NCBI RefSeq assembly: GCF_003111685.1
Contig: NZ_CP022192.1
Location: 1-62,500 of the forward strand
Reading direction: 5' to 3'
DNA from: Alloyangia pacifica
GTDB lineage: Bacteria > Pseudomonadota > Alphaproteobacteria > Rhodobacterales > Rhodobacteraceae
Length of the DNA: 62,500 nucleotides
A program made the position numbers and the translations under genes. Shown here in pieces: positions 16,461-24,600 of the stretch. Under the pieces are notes generated by a model. It did no database searches, was not told the origin of the DNA, and saw nothing but the letters and a program-made list of their open reading frames with translations. Positions within the stretch are counted from its first letter, which is position 1. Each line of letters begins with the position of its first letter.

Positions 16461-17237
16461 CTAGGGCGCCCAGGGGGCCAGCAGCAGCGCCAATGCCACC
16501 CAACAGGTCACCTCGGAGACAAGCTGTACCGCCCCGAGCACATCGCCGGTCACGCCGCCGATGCGGCGCCGGGCGAGCCAGCCAAGCGTTCCGGCCACGC
16601 CGCAGCAGAGCAGCCCCAGCACGAGAGCTGCGCCGCCCGCCAGCGCCATCCCCACAAGCGCGAGGCCCAGCACCATCGCCCGCGCCGCCCGGCTGCGGCC
16701 CGAGGCGAGCCGCCCCAGCCCATCGGCGCGGGCGGGGGGCAGCAGCTCTTGCAGGCCCACCATCGCGGCGCGGCTGACCATACCGATCAGCACGAACCAG
16801 ACCGCCCCGGCGGCGGACCCCACCTCCGGCCCGAGTTGCGCCAGCCCCGCCCCCCAGAGCACGGTGGCAAGGATCAGCGCCATCACGCCGTAGCTGCCGA
16901 TGCGGCTGTCGCGCATGATCTCGAGGCAATGCTCCCGGTCGCGCCCGCCGCCGATCCCGTCGGCGAAATCCGCCAGCCCATCGACATGCAGCGCGCCGGT
17001 CGCCAGCACCTGCGCCGCCACCCCCAGCGCCGCCGCCAGCAGGGGGGCGCCCCCCAGCGCCAAGCTCGCCGCAAAGGCCGCCCAGCCGATCAGCCCGACC
17101 AGCGCGCCCACCAGCGGAAAGGCCCAGCGGGCGGCGGCGAGCGAGGGCGCATCCCCCGCGATCCGCCCGGCGGGCAGCCGCGTCAGCAGCATCACCGCCA
17201 CCTGCAGCTCGCGCAGCCGGGCGCGAAGCGGGCTCAT
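16461..17237 (-). CDS. cobS: adenosylcobinamide-GDP ribazoletransferase (cobalamin synthase, CobS; CobV in Pseudomonas naming)
   Basis: This membrane enzyme joins adenosylcobinamide-GDP and alpha-ribazole (phosphate) to form the nucleotide loop of cobalamin. It has 258 residues, several membrane segments and the family's metal-binding HVDGLADFADGIGGGRDREHCLEIMRDSRIGSYG motif near residues 84-117. The ATG overlaps the cobT stop in ATGA, so it is translated after cobT. It ends convergently with the E1-like gene. It is not the cobaltochelatase subunit that is also called CobS. Confidence 0.95.
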   Translation of the reverse strand: MSPLRARLRELQVAVMLLTRLPAGRIAGDAPSLAAARWAFPLVGALVGLIGWAAFAASLALGGAPLLAAALGVAAQVLATGALHVDGLADFADGIGGGRDREHCLEIMRDSRIGSYGVMALILATVLWGAGLAQLGPEVGSAAGAVWFVLIGMVSRAAMVGLQELLPPARADGLGRLASGRSRAARAMVLGLALVGMALAGGAALVLGLLCCGVAGTLGWLARRRIGGVTGDVLGAVQLVSEVTCWVALALLLAPWAP

Positions 17238-18250
17238 CCGCCCGAGACCCCGGCCTCTGCAAAGGTCGCCATGCCGTTGTGGCACTCCAAGGCCGCGCGC
17301 AGCACGCCGAGCGCCAGCGCCGCCCCCGAGCCCTCGCCAAGCGCCATGTCGAGCGCCAGCACCGGCGTCTTGCCCATGGCCTCGAGAAGCCGGGCGTGGC
17401 CGGGCTCGCGGCTGACATGGCCGACGAGACAATGCTCCAGAAACCGCGGATTGGCGGCGAAGAGCGGCGCGGTCGCCGCGGTGCAGATGAACCCGTCGAG
17501 GATCACCGGGATGCGCCGCGCCCGCGCCTCGAGCAGCGCGCCGCAGATCGCCGCCTGCTCCCGCCCGCCGAGCGCCGCGAGAATGCCCAGCCCCTGCGCC
17601 CCGGCGTGGCGCGCGCAGGCGCGGCGCACCGCACCCGCCTTGCGCGCAAGGCCCGCCTCGTCCGAACCGGTGCCGCGCCCGATCCAGCCCTCTGGATCAC
17701 CGCCGAAACTGGCGCAGGCCAGCGCCGCGGCAATGGTCGAGTTGCCGATTCCCATCTCGCCGAGGATCACCACCTGCGCGTCGCCCGCGACCGCCTCGGC
17801 GCCGCGCCGCATCGCGGCCAGCGTCTCGGCTTCGGTCATCGCCGGGGCTTCGGTGATATCCGCCGTCGGCCGGTCGAGGTCGAGCGCCACCACCGACAGT
17901 TCGGCCCCCGCGGCGCGGCAGAGCTGGTTGATCGCCGCGCCCCCGGCCTCGAAATTGGCAACCATCTGGGCGGTGACCTCCTGCGGGAAGGGGTTCACCC
18001 CCTGCGCGCAGACCCCGTGGTTGCCGGCAAAGACCAGTGCCTGCGCCTTGTCCAGCCTTGGGCGCTCGGCCCCCTGCCAACCGGCCATGAAGACCGCCAG
18101 ATCCTCGAGCCGGCCAAGCGATCCCGGCGGCTTGGTCAGGCTCGCCTGCCGGTCCCGCGCGGCCTGCGCCGCGGCCGCGTCGGCCCCGGGCAGCGTCCCG
18201 GCCAAATCTGCGATGGCCGCAAGCGTGGGGATGTCAGAAAGAATGCTCAT
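17234..18250 (-). CDS. cobT: nicotinate-nucleotide--dimethylbenzimidazole phosphoribosyltransferase (CobT; CobU in Pseudomonas naming)
   Basis: This enzyme activates the lower ligand, dimethylbenzimidazole, to alpha-ribazole phosphate. It has 338 residues, normal for the family. Diagnostic stretches are SLTKPPGSLGRLEDLA near the N-terminus, VFAGNHGV, EMGIGNSTIAAAL and the C-terminal ALGEGSGAAL, which holds the catalytic glutamate. It is the middle gene of a leftward cobU-cobT-cobS unit, overlapping cobU by 17 bases and cobS by 4. It is not the chelatase subunit also called CobT. Confidence 0.96.
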   Translation of the reverse strand: MSILSDIPTLAAIADLAGTLPGADAAAAQAARDRQASLTKPPGSLGRLEDLAVFMAGWQGAERPRLDKAQALVFAGNHGVCAQGVNPFPQEVTAQMVANFEAGGAAINQLCRAAGAELSVVALDLDRPTADITEAPAMTEAETLAAMRRGAEAVAGDAQVVILGEMGIGNSTIAAALACASFGGDPEGWIGRGTGSDEAGLARKAGAVRRACARHAGAQGLGILAALGGREQAAICGALLEARARRIPVILDGFICTAATAPLFAANPRFLEHCLVGHVSREPGHARLLEAMGKTPVLALDMALGEGSGAALALGVLRAALECHNGMATFAEAGVSGG

Positions 18251-18764
18251 TCGGTTTCACCTTCACTGGGTAGCCCGCCACCGCCAGCCAGACCTCGTCG
18301 CAGGCCTCGGCCACGGCTTGGTTCATCCAGCCCGCGGCATCGCGGAAGCTGCGGGCGAGCCGGTTCTCAGGGACGATTCCCGCCCCGACTTCATTGGTCA
18401 CGAAAATCACCGGGGCGCGCTGCCGCGCGATCTCTTGCACCAGCGCCTGCACCGCGCTGCGCCAGTCCGCCTCGGCAAGCAGCAGGTTGGTCAACCAGAG
18501 CGTCAGGCAATCGACAAGCCGAGGCAGATCGCCGTCGCTGGCGCGCAGCGCGGCGCCAAGATCGCGGGGCGCATGCAGGTCCTGCCAGCAGGCGCCCCGC
18601 CGCGAACGATGCTCTGCGATGCGCGCGGCCATTTCCTCATCACCCTCGTGAATCTCTGCGGTGGCGATATAAATCGCCCGTCCACAGGGGGCGAGCGCCC
18701 TGCGTTCGGCAAGCGTCGACTTGCCTGACCGTGCCCCGCCCGTGATGAGTATCGACCTTGTCAT
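18234..18764 (-). CDS. cobU: adenosylcobinamide kinase / adenosylcobinamide-phosphate guanylyltransferase (CobU; CobP)
   Basis: A bifunctional 176-residue enzyme that phosphorylates adenosylcobinamide and then transfers GMP to it. A Walker A motif (GGARSGKS) lies near the start. The IYIATAEIHEGDEEM segment with the HRSRRG that follows carries the guanylylation histidine. LVDCLTLWLTNLLL and the ending FVTNEVGAGIVPENRLAR are typical. It is the first gene of the leftward nucleotide-loop operon. Its start lies about 20 bases inside one possible start of the divergent phosphatase gene. Confidence 0.95.
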   Translation of the reverse strand: MTRSILITGGARSGKSTLAERRALAPCGRAIYIATAEIHEGDEEMAARIAEHRSRRGACWQDLHAPRDLGAALRASDGDLPRLVDCLTLWLTNLLLAEADWRSAVQALVQEIARQRAPVIFVTNEVGAGIVPENRLARSFRDAAGWMNQAVAEACDEVWLAVAGYPVKVKPNEHSF

Positions 18765-19404
18765 TTCCGCATGGGAAAGCATCAATGTCGCCAAAAGGGA
18801 AGAGGCAAGCAGGCCGTTGCAGCACAAAACACCCGGCTCCGGAGAGCTGATCCTGATCCGCCACGCACCGATTGCCGAGCCCGGCAGGCTCTGTGGCCGC
18901 ACCGATCTTGCGGCGCGGATCGAGCCTGCGCAGATCGCGGCCCTGCGCGCCGCGCTGCCCGCGCCGGGCGCTCTCGTCAGCAGCCCCGCGCGGCGCTGCC
19001 TGCAGACCGCCAAGGCGCTCTGGCCCGAGCGCGCGGCGGTGCCCGATGCGGTGCTCTGGGAGCAGGATTTCGGCGCGCATGACGGGCGGCCCTACGCCGA
19101 GCTGCCCGATCTCGGCCCGATGGACGGCCCCGCGCTGGCACAGTGGAGCCCGCCCGGCGGCGAGAGCTTTGCCGGCCTCTGCGCCCGCGTCCGCCCGGCG
19201 CTGCTGAGCTATGGGCGGCAGGCGGCGCAGGACGCCGCGCCGGTGGTGCTGGTGGTCCACGCCGGGGTGATCCGCGCGGCGCTGTCGCAGGTGACCGGGT
19301 CCCAGCACGCGGGCCTCGCATTCGAGATCGCGCATCTTTCGGTCACCCGCCTGCGCTGCGGCGCTGAGGGGCCTTTCTCGGTGATCGAGGCGGGCCGCAC
19401 ATGA
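18745..19404 (+). CDS. histidine phosphatase family protein, probable alpha-ribazole phosphatase (CobC-like)
   Basis: A phosphoglycerate-mutase-fold phosphatase that probably removes the phosphate from alpha-ribazole phosphate or adenosylcobalamin phosphate. The catalytic LIRHAP motif is followed by the SSPARRCLQTA arginine region, and a second conserved histidine lies in LVVHAGVIRAAL. The start is uncertain. The ATG at 18745 overlaps the divergent cobU by 20 bases, while a TTG at 18817 would give about 196 residues, closer to the family norm, and leave a short promoter gap. The stop overlaps the next start in ATGA. The name CobC is also used for the decarboxylase at 21139. Confidence 0.82.
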   Translation: MSIDLVISAWESINVAKREEASRPLQHKTPGSGELILIRHAPIAEPGRLCGRTDLAARIEPAQIAALRAALPAPGALVSSPARRCLQTAKALWPERAAVPDAVLWEQDFGAHDGRPYAELPDLGPMDGPALAQWSPPGGESFAGLCARVRPALLSYGRQAAQDAAPVVLVVHAGVIRAALSQVTGSQHAGLAFEIAHLSVTRLRCGAEGPFSVIEAGRT

Positions 19405-20195
19405 GCTGGACCCCGGTGTGCGTCGAGGGCCATTTCGGCGAGTGGATTCAGGGGCGCATGGGCAAGGGCGGCCCCGTCGCCCTGGTGACCGTCCGCTGCC
19501 CGGCCCTGACGGTCCGCGCCCCCGGAGAAGGGGAACTGCCCTTCTCCCGCGGCCAGCTCGCAAGTTTCGCCGCGCAGCTCGGGATCGCGCCGCGCTTTCC
19601 CGGCACGGTGCGGACCGCCCCGCTCGGAGGCGGCGCCGGGGCCTCCACCGCGACGCTTGTCGCCCTGGCCCGCGCCGCGGGTGTCACTGTCAGCGCCGAG
19701 CGCCTCGCCGCGGCCTGCCTCGCCGTCGAGGGCGCCAGCGATCCGCTGATGTTCCCCCGGCCGGACGCCCTGCTCTGGGCCTCGCGCGAGGGGCGAATCC
19801 TGCGCGAAATGCCCGCGCCGCCCGCCTGCCACATCCTCGGAGGGTTCTGGGGCGCGCCGCATCGCACCGACCCCGGGGACGAGAATTTCGACGACATCGC
19901 CGATCTGGTCGACGCATGGGACGCCGCCGTCACCCGGGGCGACCTGCCCGCCTGTGCGCGCCTTGCCAGTGCGTCTGCGCGGCGATGCACGGCGCGGCGC
20001 AGCCCCTGCCTTGCGCTGTCCGACCCGCTGCCCGAACTGGCGCGGGAGCTTGGCGCGCTTGGCTGGCTGCGCGCCCACACCGGCTCGGCGCGGGGGCTGA
20101 TCTTTGCGCCCGGCACCCTGCCTGCTCAGGGCGCCGCGGCATTGGCCGAGGCCGGGCTCACCGGCGTGCTGACCTTCGGGACGGGCGCGGCATGA
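19401..20195 (+). CDS. GHMP-kinase-family protein, divergent PduX-like L-threonine kinase
   Basis: A 264-residue relative of PduX, which makes L-threonine phosphate for the aminopropanol linker of cobalamin. The N-terminal GHFGEWIQG...VTVRCP corresponds to the family's GELxQG...VSCP. The GHMP phosphate loop reads PLGGGAGASTAT, where the family usually has PxGKGxASSTAD. The usual lysine and the final aspartate are missing. It is also shorter than typical PduX. The position right before cobD and the L-threonine-phosphate decarboxylase strongly supports a role in linker supply. Activity with the altered loop is uncertain. Confidence 0.75.
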   Translation: MSWTPVCVEGHFGEWIQGRMGKGGPVALVTVRCPALTVRAPGEGELPFSRGQLASFAAQLGIAPRFPGTVRTAPLGGGAGASTATLVALARAAGVTVSAERLAAACLAVEGASDPLMFPRPDALLWASREGRILREMPAPPACHILGGFWGAPHRTDPGDENFDDIADLVDAWDAAVTRGDLPACARLASASARRCTARRSPCLALSDPLPELARELGALGWLRAHTGSARGLIFAPGTLPAQGAAALAEAGLTGVLTFGTGAA

Positions 20196-21133
20196 GCTTT
20201 GCGCTGATGATGCTGGGGGGGATGGTGCTCGATCTGCTGCTGGGCTGGCCGGAGCGGCTCTACGCGCGGATCGGCCATCCGGTGACATGGCTGGGCAAGG
20301 GGATCTCGGCGCTCGAGCGGCGGCTCAACCGGGGCAACCGGAGGCGCAGGCTCTGGCTCGGGGCGCTGACCACGCTGTCGACCGTCGCCCTTGCCGCGCT
20401 GCCCGGCGTTGCCGTGCAGGCGCTGCTGCCGGACAGCGTCGCGGGCAGCCTCCTCGGCGCGGTCCTCGCCTGGCCGCTGATCGCCCTGCGCGCGATGCAC
20501 GCGCATGTTGCCGCCGTCGCCACACCGCTGGCGCGGGGCGACCTCGGAGCTGCCCGCCACGCCGTCTCGATGATCGTGGGGCGCGACCCGGCACAGCTGG
20601 ACCCGGCGGGGATCGCCCGCGCCGCGACAGAGAGCCTCGCCGAGAACAGCTCGGACGGCATCGTCGCGCCGCTCTTTTGGGGGGCGGTGGCGGGTCTGCC
20701 GGGGATCGCCGCCTACAAGGCCGTGAACACGCTCGATTCGATGATCGGCCATCGCAACGACCGCTACGAGGCCTTCGGCAAGGTCGCGGCCCGGCTCGAC
20801 GACGTGGCCAACTGGCTCCCGGCGCGGCTCACCGGGGTGCTCTTCGCCCTCGCCAGCGGCCGCCGCCTGCCCGCGGCGCTTCGGGTGATGGGGCGCGATG
20901 CGCGCAAGCACCGCTCGCCCAACGCGGGATGGCCCGAGGGCGCCATGGCCGCGGCGCTGGATGTCCGTCTCTCGGGGCCGCGCGTCTATGGCGAACGGAT
21001 CGCCGAGGAGCCCTGGCTCAACGCCGGCGCCCCCGATCCGACGCCGCAGGGTCTCAGCCGCGCGCTGCGCCTCTATCGCCGGGCCATGGCGCTCTGTGCC
21101 CTTGCGCTCGCCGCGCTGGTCCTGTTCGAGTGA
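20192..21133 (+). CDS. cobD: adenosylcobinamide-phosphate synthase (CobD/CbiB)
   Basis: A membrane protein of 313 residues that attaches aminopropanol (phosphate) to adenosylcobyric acid. Family marks are LDLLLGWPERLYARIGHPVTWLGK at the N-terminus, ATESLAENSSDGIVAPLFWGAVAGLPG in the middle, and YKAVNTLDSMIGHRNDRYEAFG. ATGA overlap with the GHMP-family gene indicates coupled translation. Together with the upstream kinase and downstream decarboxylase it forms the linker-assembly module. Confidence 0.96.
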   Translation: MSFALMMLGGMVLDLLLGWPERLYARIGHPVTWLGKGISALERRLNRGNRRRRLWLGALTTLSTVALAALPGVAVQALLPDSVAGSLLGAVLAWPLIALRAMHAHVAAVATPLARGDLGAARHAVSMIVGRDPAQLDPAGIARAATESLAENSSDGIVAPLFWGAVAGLPGIAAYKAVNTLDSMIGHRNDRYEAFGKVAARLDDVANWLPARLTGVLFALASGRRLPAALRVMGRDARKHRSPNAGWPEGAMAAALDVRLSGPRVYGERIAEEPWLNAGAPDPTPQGLSRALRLYRRAMALCALALAALVLFE

Positions 21134-21138
21134 GCGCC

Positions 21139-22155
21139 ATGGACACCCTGCCCGAACCGCCCTTCGCCCCGCCCGCCGGCCCCTCCAGGGATCATGGCGG
21201 CAACCTCGATGCCGCCATGGCGCGCTTCGGCGGAGACCGCGCGAGCTGGCTGGATCTCTCGACCGGCATCAACCCCGACCCCTACCCGGTTCCGGAGATC
21301 CCGGCCGAGGCCTGGGCCGAGCTGCCGCGCCGCACCGAGATTGCGCGTCTGATCGCCGCGGCGCGCGCCGCCTATGCCTGCCCGGCGCGCATCGTGCCGG
21401 TCAATGGCGCGCAGGGGGCGATCCAGATGGTGCCATCGCTGCGCGCGCCCGGACGGGCGGCGGTGCTGGGGCCGACCTACAACGAGCATGCGGCGGCGCT
21501 GCGCGCGGGCGGTTGGCAGGTGACCGAGGCAACCCGCCTCGCGGCCCTTCACGGCGCCGATATCGCCGTGGTGGTGACCCCCAACAACCCCGACGGGCGG
21601 CATAACGACCCCGAGACGCTCTGCGCGCTCGCGGCGCGGGTCGGGCTGCTGGTGGTGGACGAGAGTTTTGCCGATCCCGAGCCCGGGCGCTCCATCGCGC
21701 CGCGCCTCGACGGAGGCTTGCCGAACGTGATCGTGCTGCGCTCCTTCGGCAAGTTCTACGGGCTGGCCGGTCTGCGGCTGGGGTTCGCCCTGGCGCAGGG
21801 CGCGCTCGGCGACCGGCTGGCCGAGCTTGCGGGGCCCTGGCCGGTCTCGGGCCCGGCGATCGAGATCGCCTCGGCGGCGCTTGCCGACCGCCAGTGGCAG
21901 GCGGAGACCAACGCGCGCCTCACCAGGGACGCCGCGCGGCTCGACGCTCTGGCGCAGGGGACCGGCTGGGCTTTGGTCGGCGGCACGCCGCTGTTCCGCA
22001 CCTACGCCGCCCCGGACGCGCTGGCAGCGCAGAACCGCCTTGCCCTGAGCCACGTCTGGACCCGCATCTTCCCCTATTCCGAGCGCTGGATCCGCCTCGG
22101 CCTGCCGCCCTCGGACCGCTGGGCACAGCTCGAGACCGCCTTTTCCGCACTCTGA
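21139..22155 (+). CDS. cobC: L-threonine-O-3-phosphate decarboxylase (CobC, PLP-dependent)
   Basis: A PLP fold-type I enzyme of the class I/II aminotransferase family that decarboxylates L-threonine phosphate to aminopropanol phosphate. The N-terminal DHGGNLDAAM and LDLSTGINPDPYP are typical. The pyridoxal-contact segment VVTPNNPDG and the Schiff-base lysine in VLRSFGKFYGLAGLRLG are visible. The ATG at 21139 was used; a GTG at 21130, overlapping the cobD stop, is equally possible and adds three residues. Length is about 338. Last gene of the rightward unit, ending convergently with cobO. Confidence 0.93.
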   Translation: MDTLPEPPFAPPAGPSRDHGGNLDAAMARFGGDRASWLDLSTGINPDPYPVPEIPAEAWAELPRRTEIARLIAAARAAYACPARIVPVNGAQGAIQMVPSLRAPGRAAVLGPTYNEHAAALRAGGWQVTEATRLAALHGADIAVVVTPNNPDGRHNDPETLCALAARVGLLVVDESFADPEPGRSIAPRLDGGLPNVIVLRSFGKFYGLAGLRLGFALAQGALGDRLAELAGPWPVSGPAIEIASAALADRQWQAETNARLTRDAARLDALAQGTGWALVGGTPLFRTYAAPDALAAQNRLALSHVWTRIFPYSERWIRLGLPPSDRWAQLETAFSAL

Positions 22156-22159
22156 GCGC

Positions 22160-22771
22160 TCAGAATTCGACGCCCTGCTGCGCCTTGATCCCGTCGCGGA
22201 ACGGGTGCTTGACCAGCGTCATCTCGGTCACCAGGTCCGCCGCCTCGATCAGCTCGGGCTTGGCGTTGCGCCCGGTCAGGCAGACGTGGGTCATCTCCGG
22301 TTTCCGTTCGAGCAGGAAGCCGACCACCTCGTCGATATCCAGATACCCGTAGCGCAGCGCGATGTTGATCTCGTCGAGCAGCACGAAGCGCACCTCGGGA
22401 TCGAGGATCTGTTCCTGCGCGATCTGCCAGCCGCGCTGCGCCGCCGCGATGTCGCGCGCGCGGTCCTGCGTCTCCCAGGTGAAGCCCTCTCCCGAGACGA
22501 AGAAGCGGCACTCATCGGCAAATTTCTCGCGGATCATCTTCGCCTCGCCGGTGACCCAGTTGCCCTTGATGAACTGCACCACGGCGCAGGGCATGCCATG
22601 GGCGATGCAGCGCAGGATCATCCCGAAGCCCGAAGACGACTTGCCTTTCCCGGCGCCGGTGTGAACGAGAATGAGGCCCTTTTCAGCGGTTTTCCCGGCC
22701 ATCATCCGGTCCCGCGCAGCCTTGATTTTCTTCATCTTTTCCGCGTGGCGGGTGTTGGTCTCATCGTTCAT
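22160..22771 (-). CDS. cobO: cob(I)yrinic acid a,c-diamide adenosyltransferase (CobO/BtuR type)
   Basis: A 203-residue ATP:corrinoid adenosyltransferase that adds the upper adenosyl ligand to Co(I). The P-loop HTGAGKGKSSSGFGM is at about residues 37-51, and the FIKGNW and LDEINIALRYGYL motifs are standard for CobA/CobO. It is a single-gene leftward unit, divergent from the riboswitch-controlled long cob operon. The riboswitch itself faces the other way, so cobO does not appear to be under it. Confidence 0.96.
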   Translation of the reverse strand: MNDETNTRHAEKMKKIKAARDRMMAGKTAEKGLILVHTGAGKGKSSSGFGMILRCIAHGMPCAVVQFIKGNWVTGEAKMIREKFADECRFFVSGEGFTWETQDRARDIAAAQRGWQIAQEQILDPEVRFVLLDEINIALRYGYLDIDEVVGFLLERKPEMTHVCLTGRNAKPELIEAADLVTEMTLVKHPFRDGIKAQQGVEF

Positions 22772-22787
22772 GCTGCTCTCTCCGGTC

Positions 22788-22793
22788 TTGACA
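22788..22793 (+). promoter_or_regulatory. candidate -35 element (TTGACA) upstream of cobalamin riboswitch 1
   Basis: A perfect TTGACA lies 31 bases before the 5' arm of the riboswitch, in the right place for the promoter of the long cob operon. The matching -10 region (around 22811-22816, CGATCT) is a poor match, as is common in GC-rich alphaproteobacteria. This is a weak call based on one hexamer and its position. Confidence 0.35.
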
Positions 22794-22824
22794 GGGGTCG
22801 GATTTCCGGGCGATCTGACCCCAC

Positions 22825-23009
22825 GCTGGTGCCCGTGTAAACGGGTGAAAAGGGAATGTGCAGCCGCGAGTGATCGCGGTCAGGCACAGCCGCCCCCGCG
22901 ACCGTGAACGGAAAAGGGCGCTCGGAAAGCCACTGGCCATCAGGCTGGGAAGGCAGAGCGCCTGCTGGGCCAAACGCCCTGAAGTCCGTGAGCCGGGAGA
23001 CCTGCCAGC
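22825..23009 (+). ncRNA. cobalamin riboswitch 1 (upstream of DUF1636-cobW-cobN operon)
   Basis: An adenosylcobalamin-sensing leader. The closing helix pairs GCTGG at 22825-22829 with CCAGC at 23005-23009. The B12 box is AGCCGGGAGACCTGCC at 22991-23006. Other landmarks in order are the GGTGCCCGTGTAAACGGGTG/AAAAGGGAA core, the GCCGCCCCCGCGACCGTGAACGG arm and the GCCACTGG...GGGAAGGC arm. It faces right and precedes a run of about a dozen cob genes, so high cobalamin should reduce their expression. No U-rich terminator follows; the roughly 105 bases before the gene may hide the ribosome site. Confidence 0.94.
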
Positions 23010-23113
23010 CATGACTTTTGAGACCGGACGGGGTGTGCCGGTGTCGGGGTGTTCCCATGCCCGGGATCCATTCCGCCGTTACCCCTGTGCGCCCAATGGA
23101 CGAGGCGACACGA

Positions 23114-23527
23114 ATGATGGACTGCGCGCACACGCGACAGGAGAGTGACACCGAACTGCTGGTCTGCGTGACCTGCCGCCGGGCGGGGGTGACCCCAGAG
23201 GACGCGCGGCGCCCCGGCCGGGCGCTCTTTGACCAGATCACCGCGCTCGACCGCCCCGAAGGGGTGCGGATCACCGCCACCGACTGCCTGCAGAACTGCG
23301 ATTTCGGCTGCACCGTCGCGCTGCGCGGCGGGGCGGAGAAGTGGACCTATGTCTTCGCCAACGTCGACGAGGCCGCGCATCCCGAGATGCTGCTTGCAGG
23401 GGCCGCGCAATACCACGCGGCGCCCGACGGGGTGATCCCCTGGCGCCAGCGCCCCGAGCATTTCAAACGCAACTGCGTCGCCCGCATCCCCCCGCTTACC
23501 CCCGCGCCCAAGCAACAGGACCGCTGA
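23114..23527 (+). CDS. DUF1636 family metal-binding protein
   Basis: A 137-residue protein with a thioredoxin-like ferredoxin pattern. CVTC lies near the N-terminus and CLQNCDFGC in the middle, the expected metal or [2Fe-2S] ligands of DUF1636. Several further conserved elements follow (KWTYVFANVD, PDGVIPWRQRPEHFK). It is the first gene behind the cobalamin riboswitch and directly precedes cobW. That suggests a role in cobalt handling or in delivering cobalt or electrons to the chelatase step. The function is unknown. The ATG at 23114 follows GAGG at good spacing; an ATG at 23096 is the alternative. Confidence 0.8.
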   Translation: MMDCAHTRQESDTELLVCVTCRRAGVTPEDARRPGRALFDQITALDRPEGVRITATDCLQNCDFGCTVALRGGAEKWTYVFANVDEAAHPEMLLAGAAQYHAAPDGVIPWRQRPEHFKRNCVARIPPLTPAPKQQDR

Positions 23528-23529
23528 AC

Positions 23530-24588
23530 ATGGCCGATCTTACAAAACTCCCCGTCACTGTGATCACCGGCTTTCTCGGCTCGGGCAAGACCACCCTCGT
23601 CAGCCACCTGATGCGCAACCCGGGCGGGCGGCGGCTCGCGGTGGTGGTCAACGAATTCGGCGACGTCGGCGTCGATGGCGAGATCCTGCGCGGCTGCGCG
23701 ATCCCGGACTGCCCCGCCGAGAACGTGGTCGAGCTGGCCAACGGCTGCATCTGCTGCACCGTGGCCGACGATTTCATCCCCACCATCGAGGCGCTGCTGG
23801 CGCTCGAGCCGCGCCCCGACCACATCCTGATCGAGACCTCGGGCCTCGCGCTGCCGAAGCCGCTGCTGCAGGCCTTCGACTGGCCGCAGATCCGCGCCCG
23901 CATCACCGTCGACGGGGTCATCGCGCTCGCCGACGCCGAGGCGGTCGCAGCGGGCCGCTTCGCCCCCAACGTCGCGGCGGTGGACGCGCAGCGCGCCGCC
24001 GACGAGAGCCTCGATCACGAGACGCCGCTGTCGGAGGTCTTCGAGGACCAGATCGCCTGCGCCGACATCGTGCTGCTGACCAAGCCCGATCTTGCCGGCG
24101 CCGAGGGCGTGGCCCGTGCCCGCGAGGTCATCGCCGCCGAGGCGCCGCGCCCGATACCCGTGGTCGAAGTGGCAGAAGGCGTGGTCGACCCGCGGATCAT
24201 CCTCGGGCTCGGCGCCGCCGCCGAGGACGACCTCGCCGCCCGGCCCAGCCACCACGACACCCCGCATGACCACGACCACGAGGAGTTCGAGTCGATCACC
24301 GTCGACCTTCCCGAACTCGCCGATCCCGCGCAGCTGGTCCGCGCCATCGAGGGGCTCGCCCGCAGCCACAACATCCTGCGGGTGAAGGGCTATGCGGCGG
24401 TCTCGGGCAAGCCGATGCGCCTGCTTGTGCAGGCCGTGGGCGTGCGGGTGCGGCACCAGTTCGACCGTATGTGGCAGCCGGGCGAGACCCGCGCCGGGCG
24501 GCTGGTGGTGATCGCCGAGCATGATGACATCCGCGAAGACGAGATCCGCGCCGCCCTGAGCCGCGCAGTGCTCGATCCGGCCCACTAG
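23530..24588 (+). CDS. cobW: CobW, GTP-dependent cobalt metallochaperone (COG0523)
   Basis: A 352-residue G3E GTPase thought to deliver Co2+ to the cobaltochelatase. Walker A is GFLGSGKTT at residues 14-22. The metal-binding CxCC motif is C73-I-C75-C76 in ANGCICCTVADDF, and the guanine motif is in LLTKPDL. A His/Asp-rich loop (SHHDTPHDHDHEE) sits about two-thirds along, and a CobW C-terminal domain follows. It starts two bases after the DUF1636 stop and lies just upstream of cobN, the chelatase large subunit it should serve. Confidence 0.95.
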   Translation: MADLTKLPVTVITGFLGSGKTTLVSHLMRNPGGRRLAVVVNEFGDVGVDGEILRGCAIPDCPAENVVELANGCICCTVADDFIPTIEALLALEPRPDHILIETSGLALPKPLLQAFDWPQIRARITVDGVIALADAEAVAAGRFAPNVAAVDAQRAADESLDHETPLSEVFEDQIACADIVLLTKPDLAGAEGVARAREVIAAEAPRPIPVVEVAEGVVDPRIILGLGAAAEDDLAARPSHHDTPHDHDHEEFESITVDLPELADPAQLVRAIEGLARSHNILRVKGYAAVSGKPMRLLVQAVGVRVRHQFDRMWQPGETRAGRLVVIAEHDDIREDEIRAALSRAVLDPAH

Positions 24589-24600
24589 GCCGCACCGCAG

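Noticed and set aside
13990..17418. Very long open frame (over 1100 residues) on the minus strand across the E1-like gene and cobS
   Set aside because: It is antisense to a gene with clear thiamine-enzyme motifs, and its translation is low-complexity Arg/Gly/Ala-rich with no domain signature. This is typical of GC-rich shadow frames.
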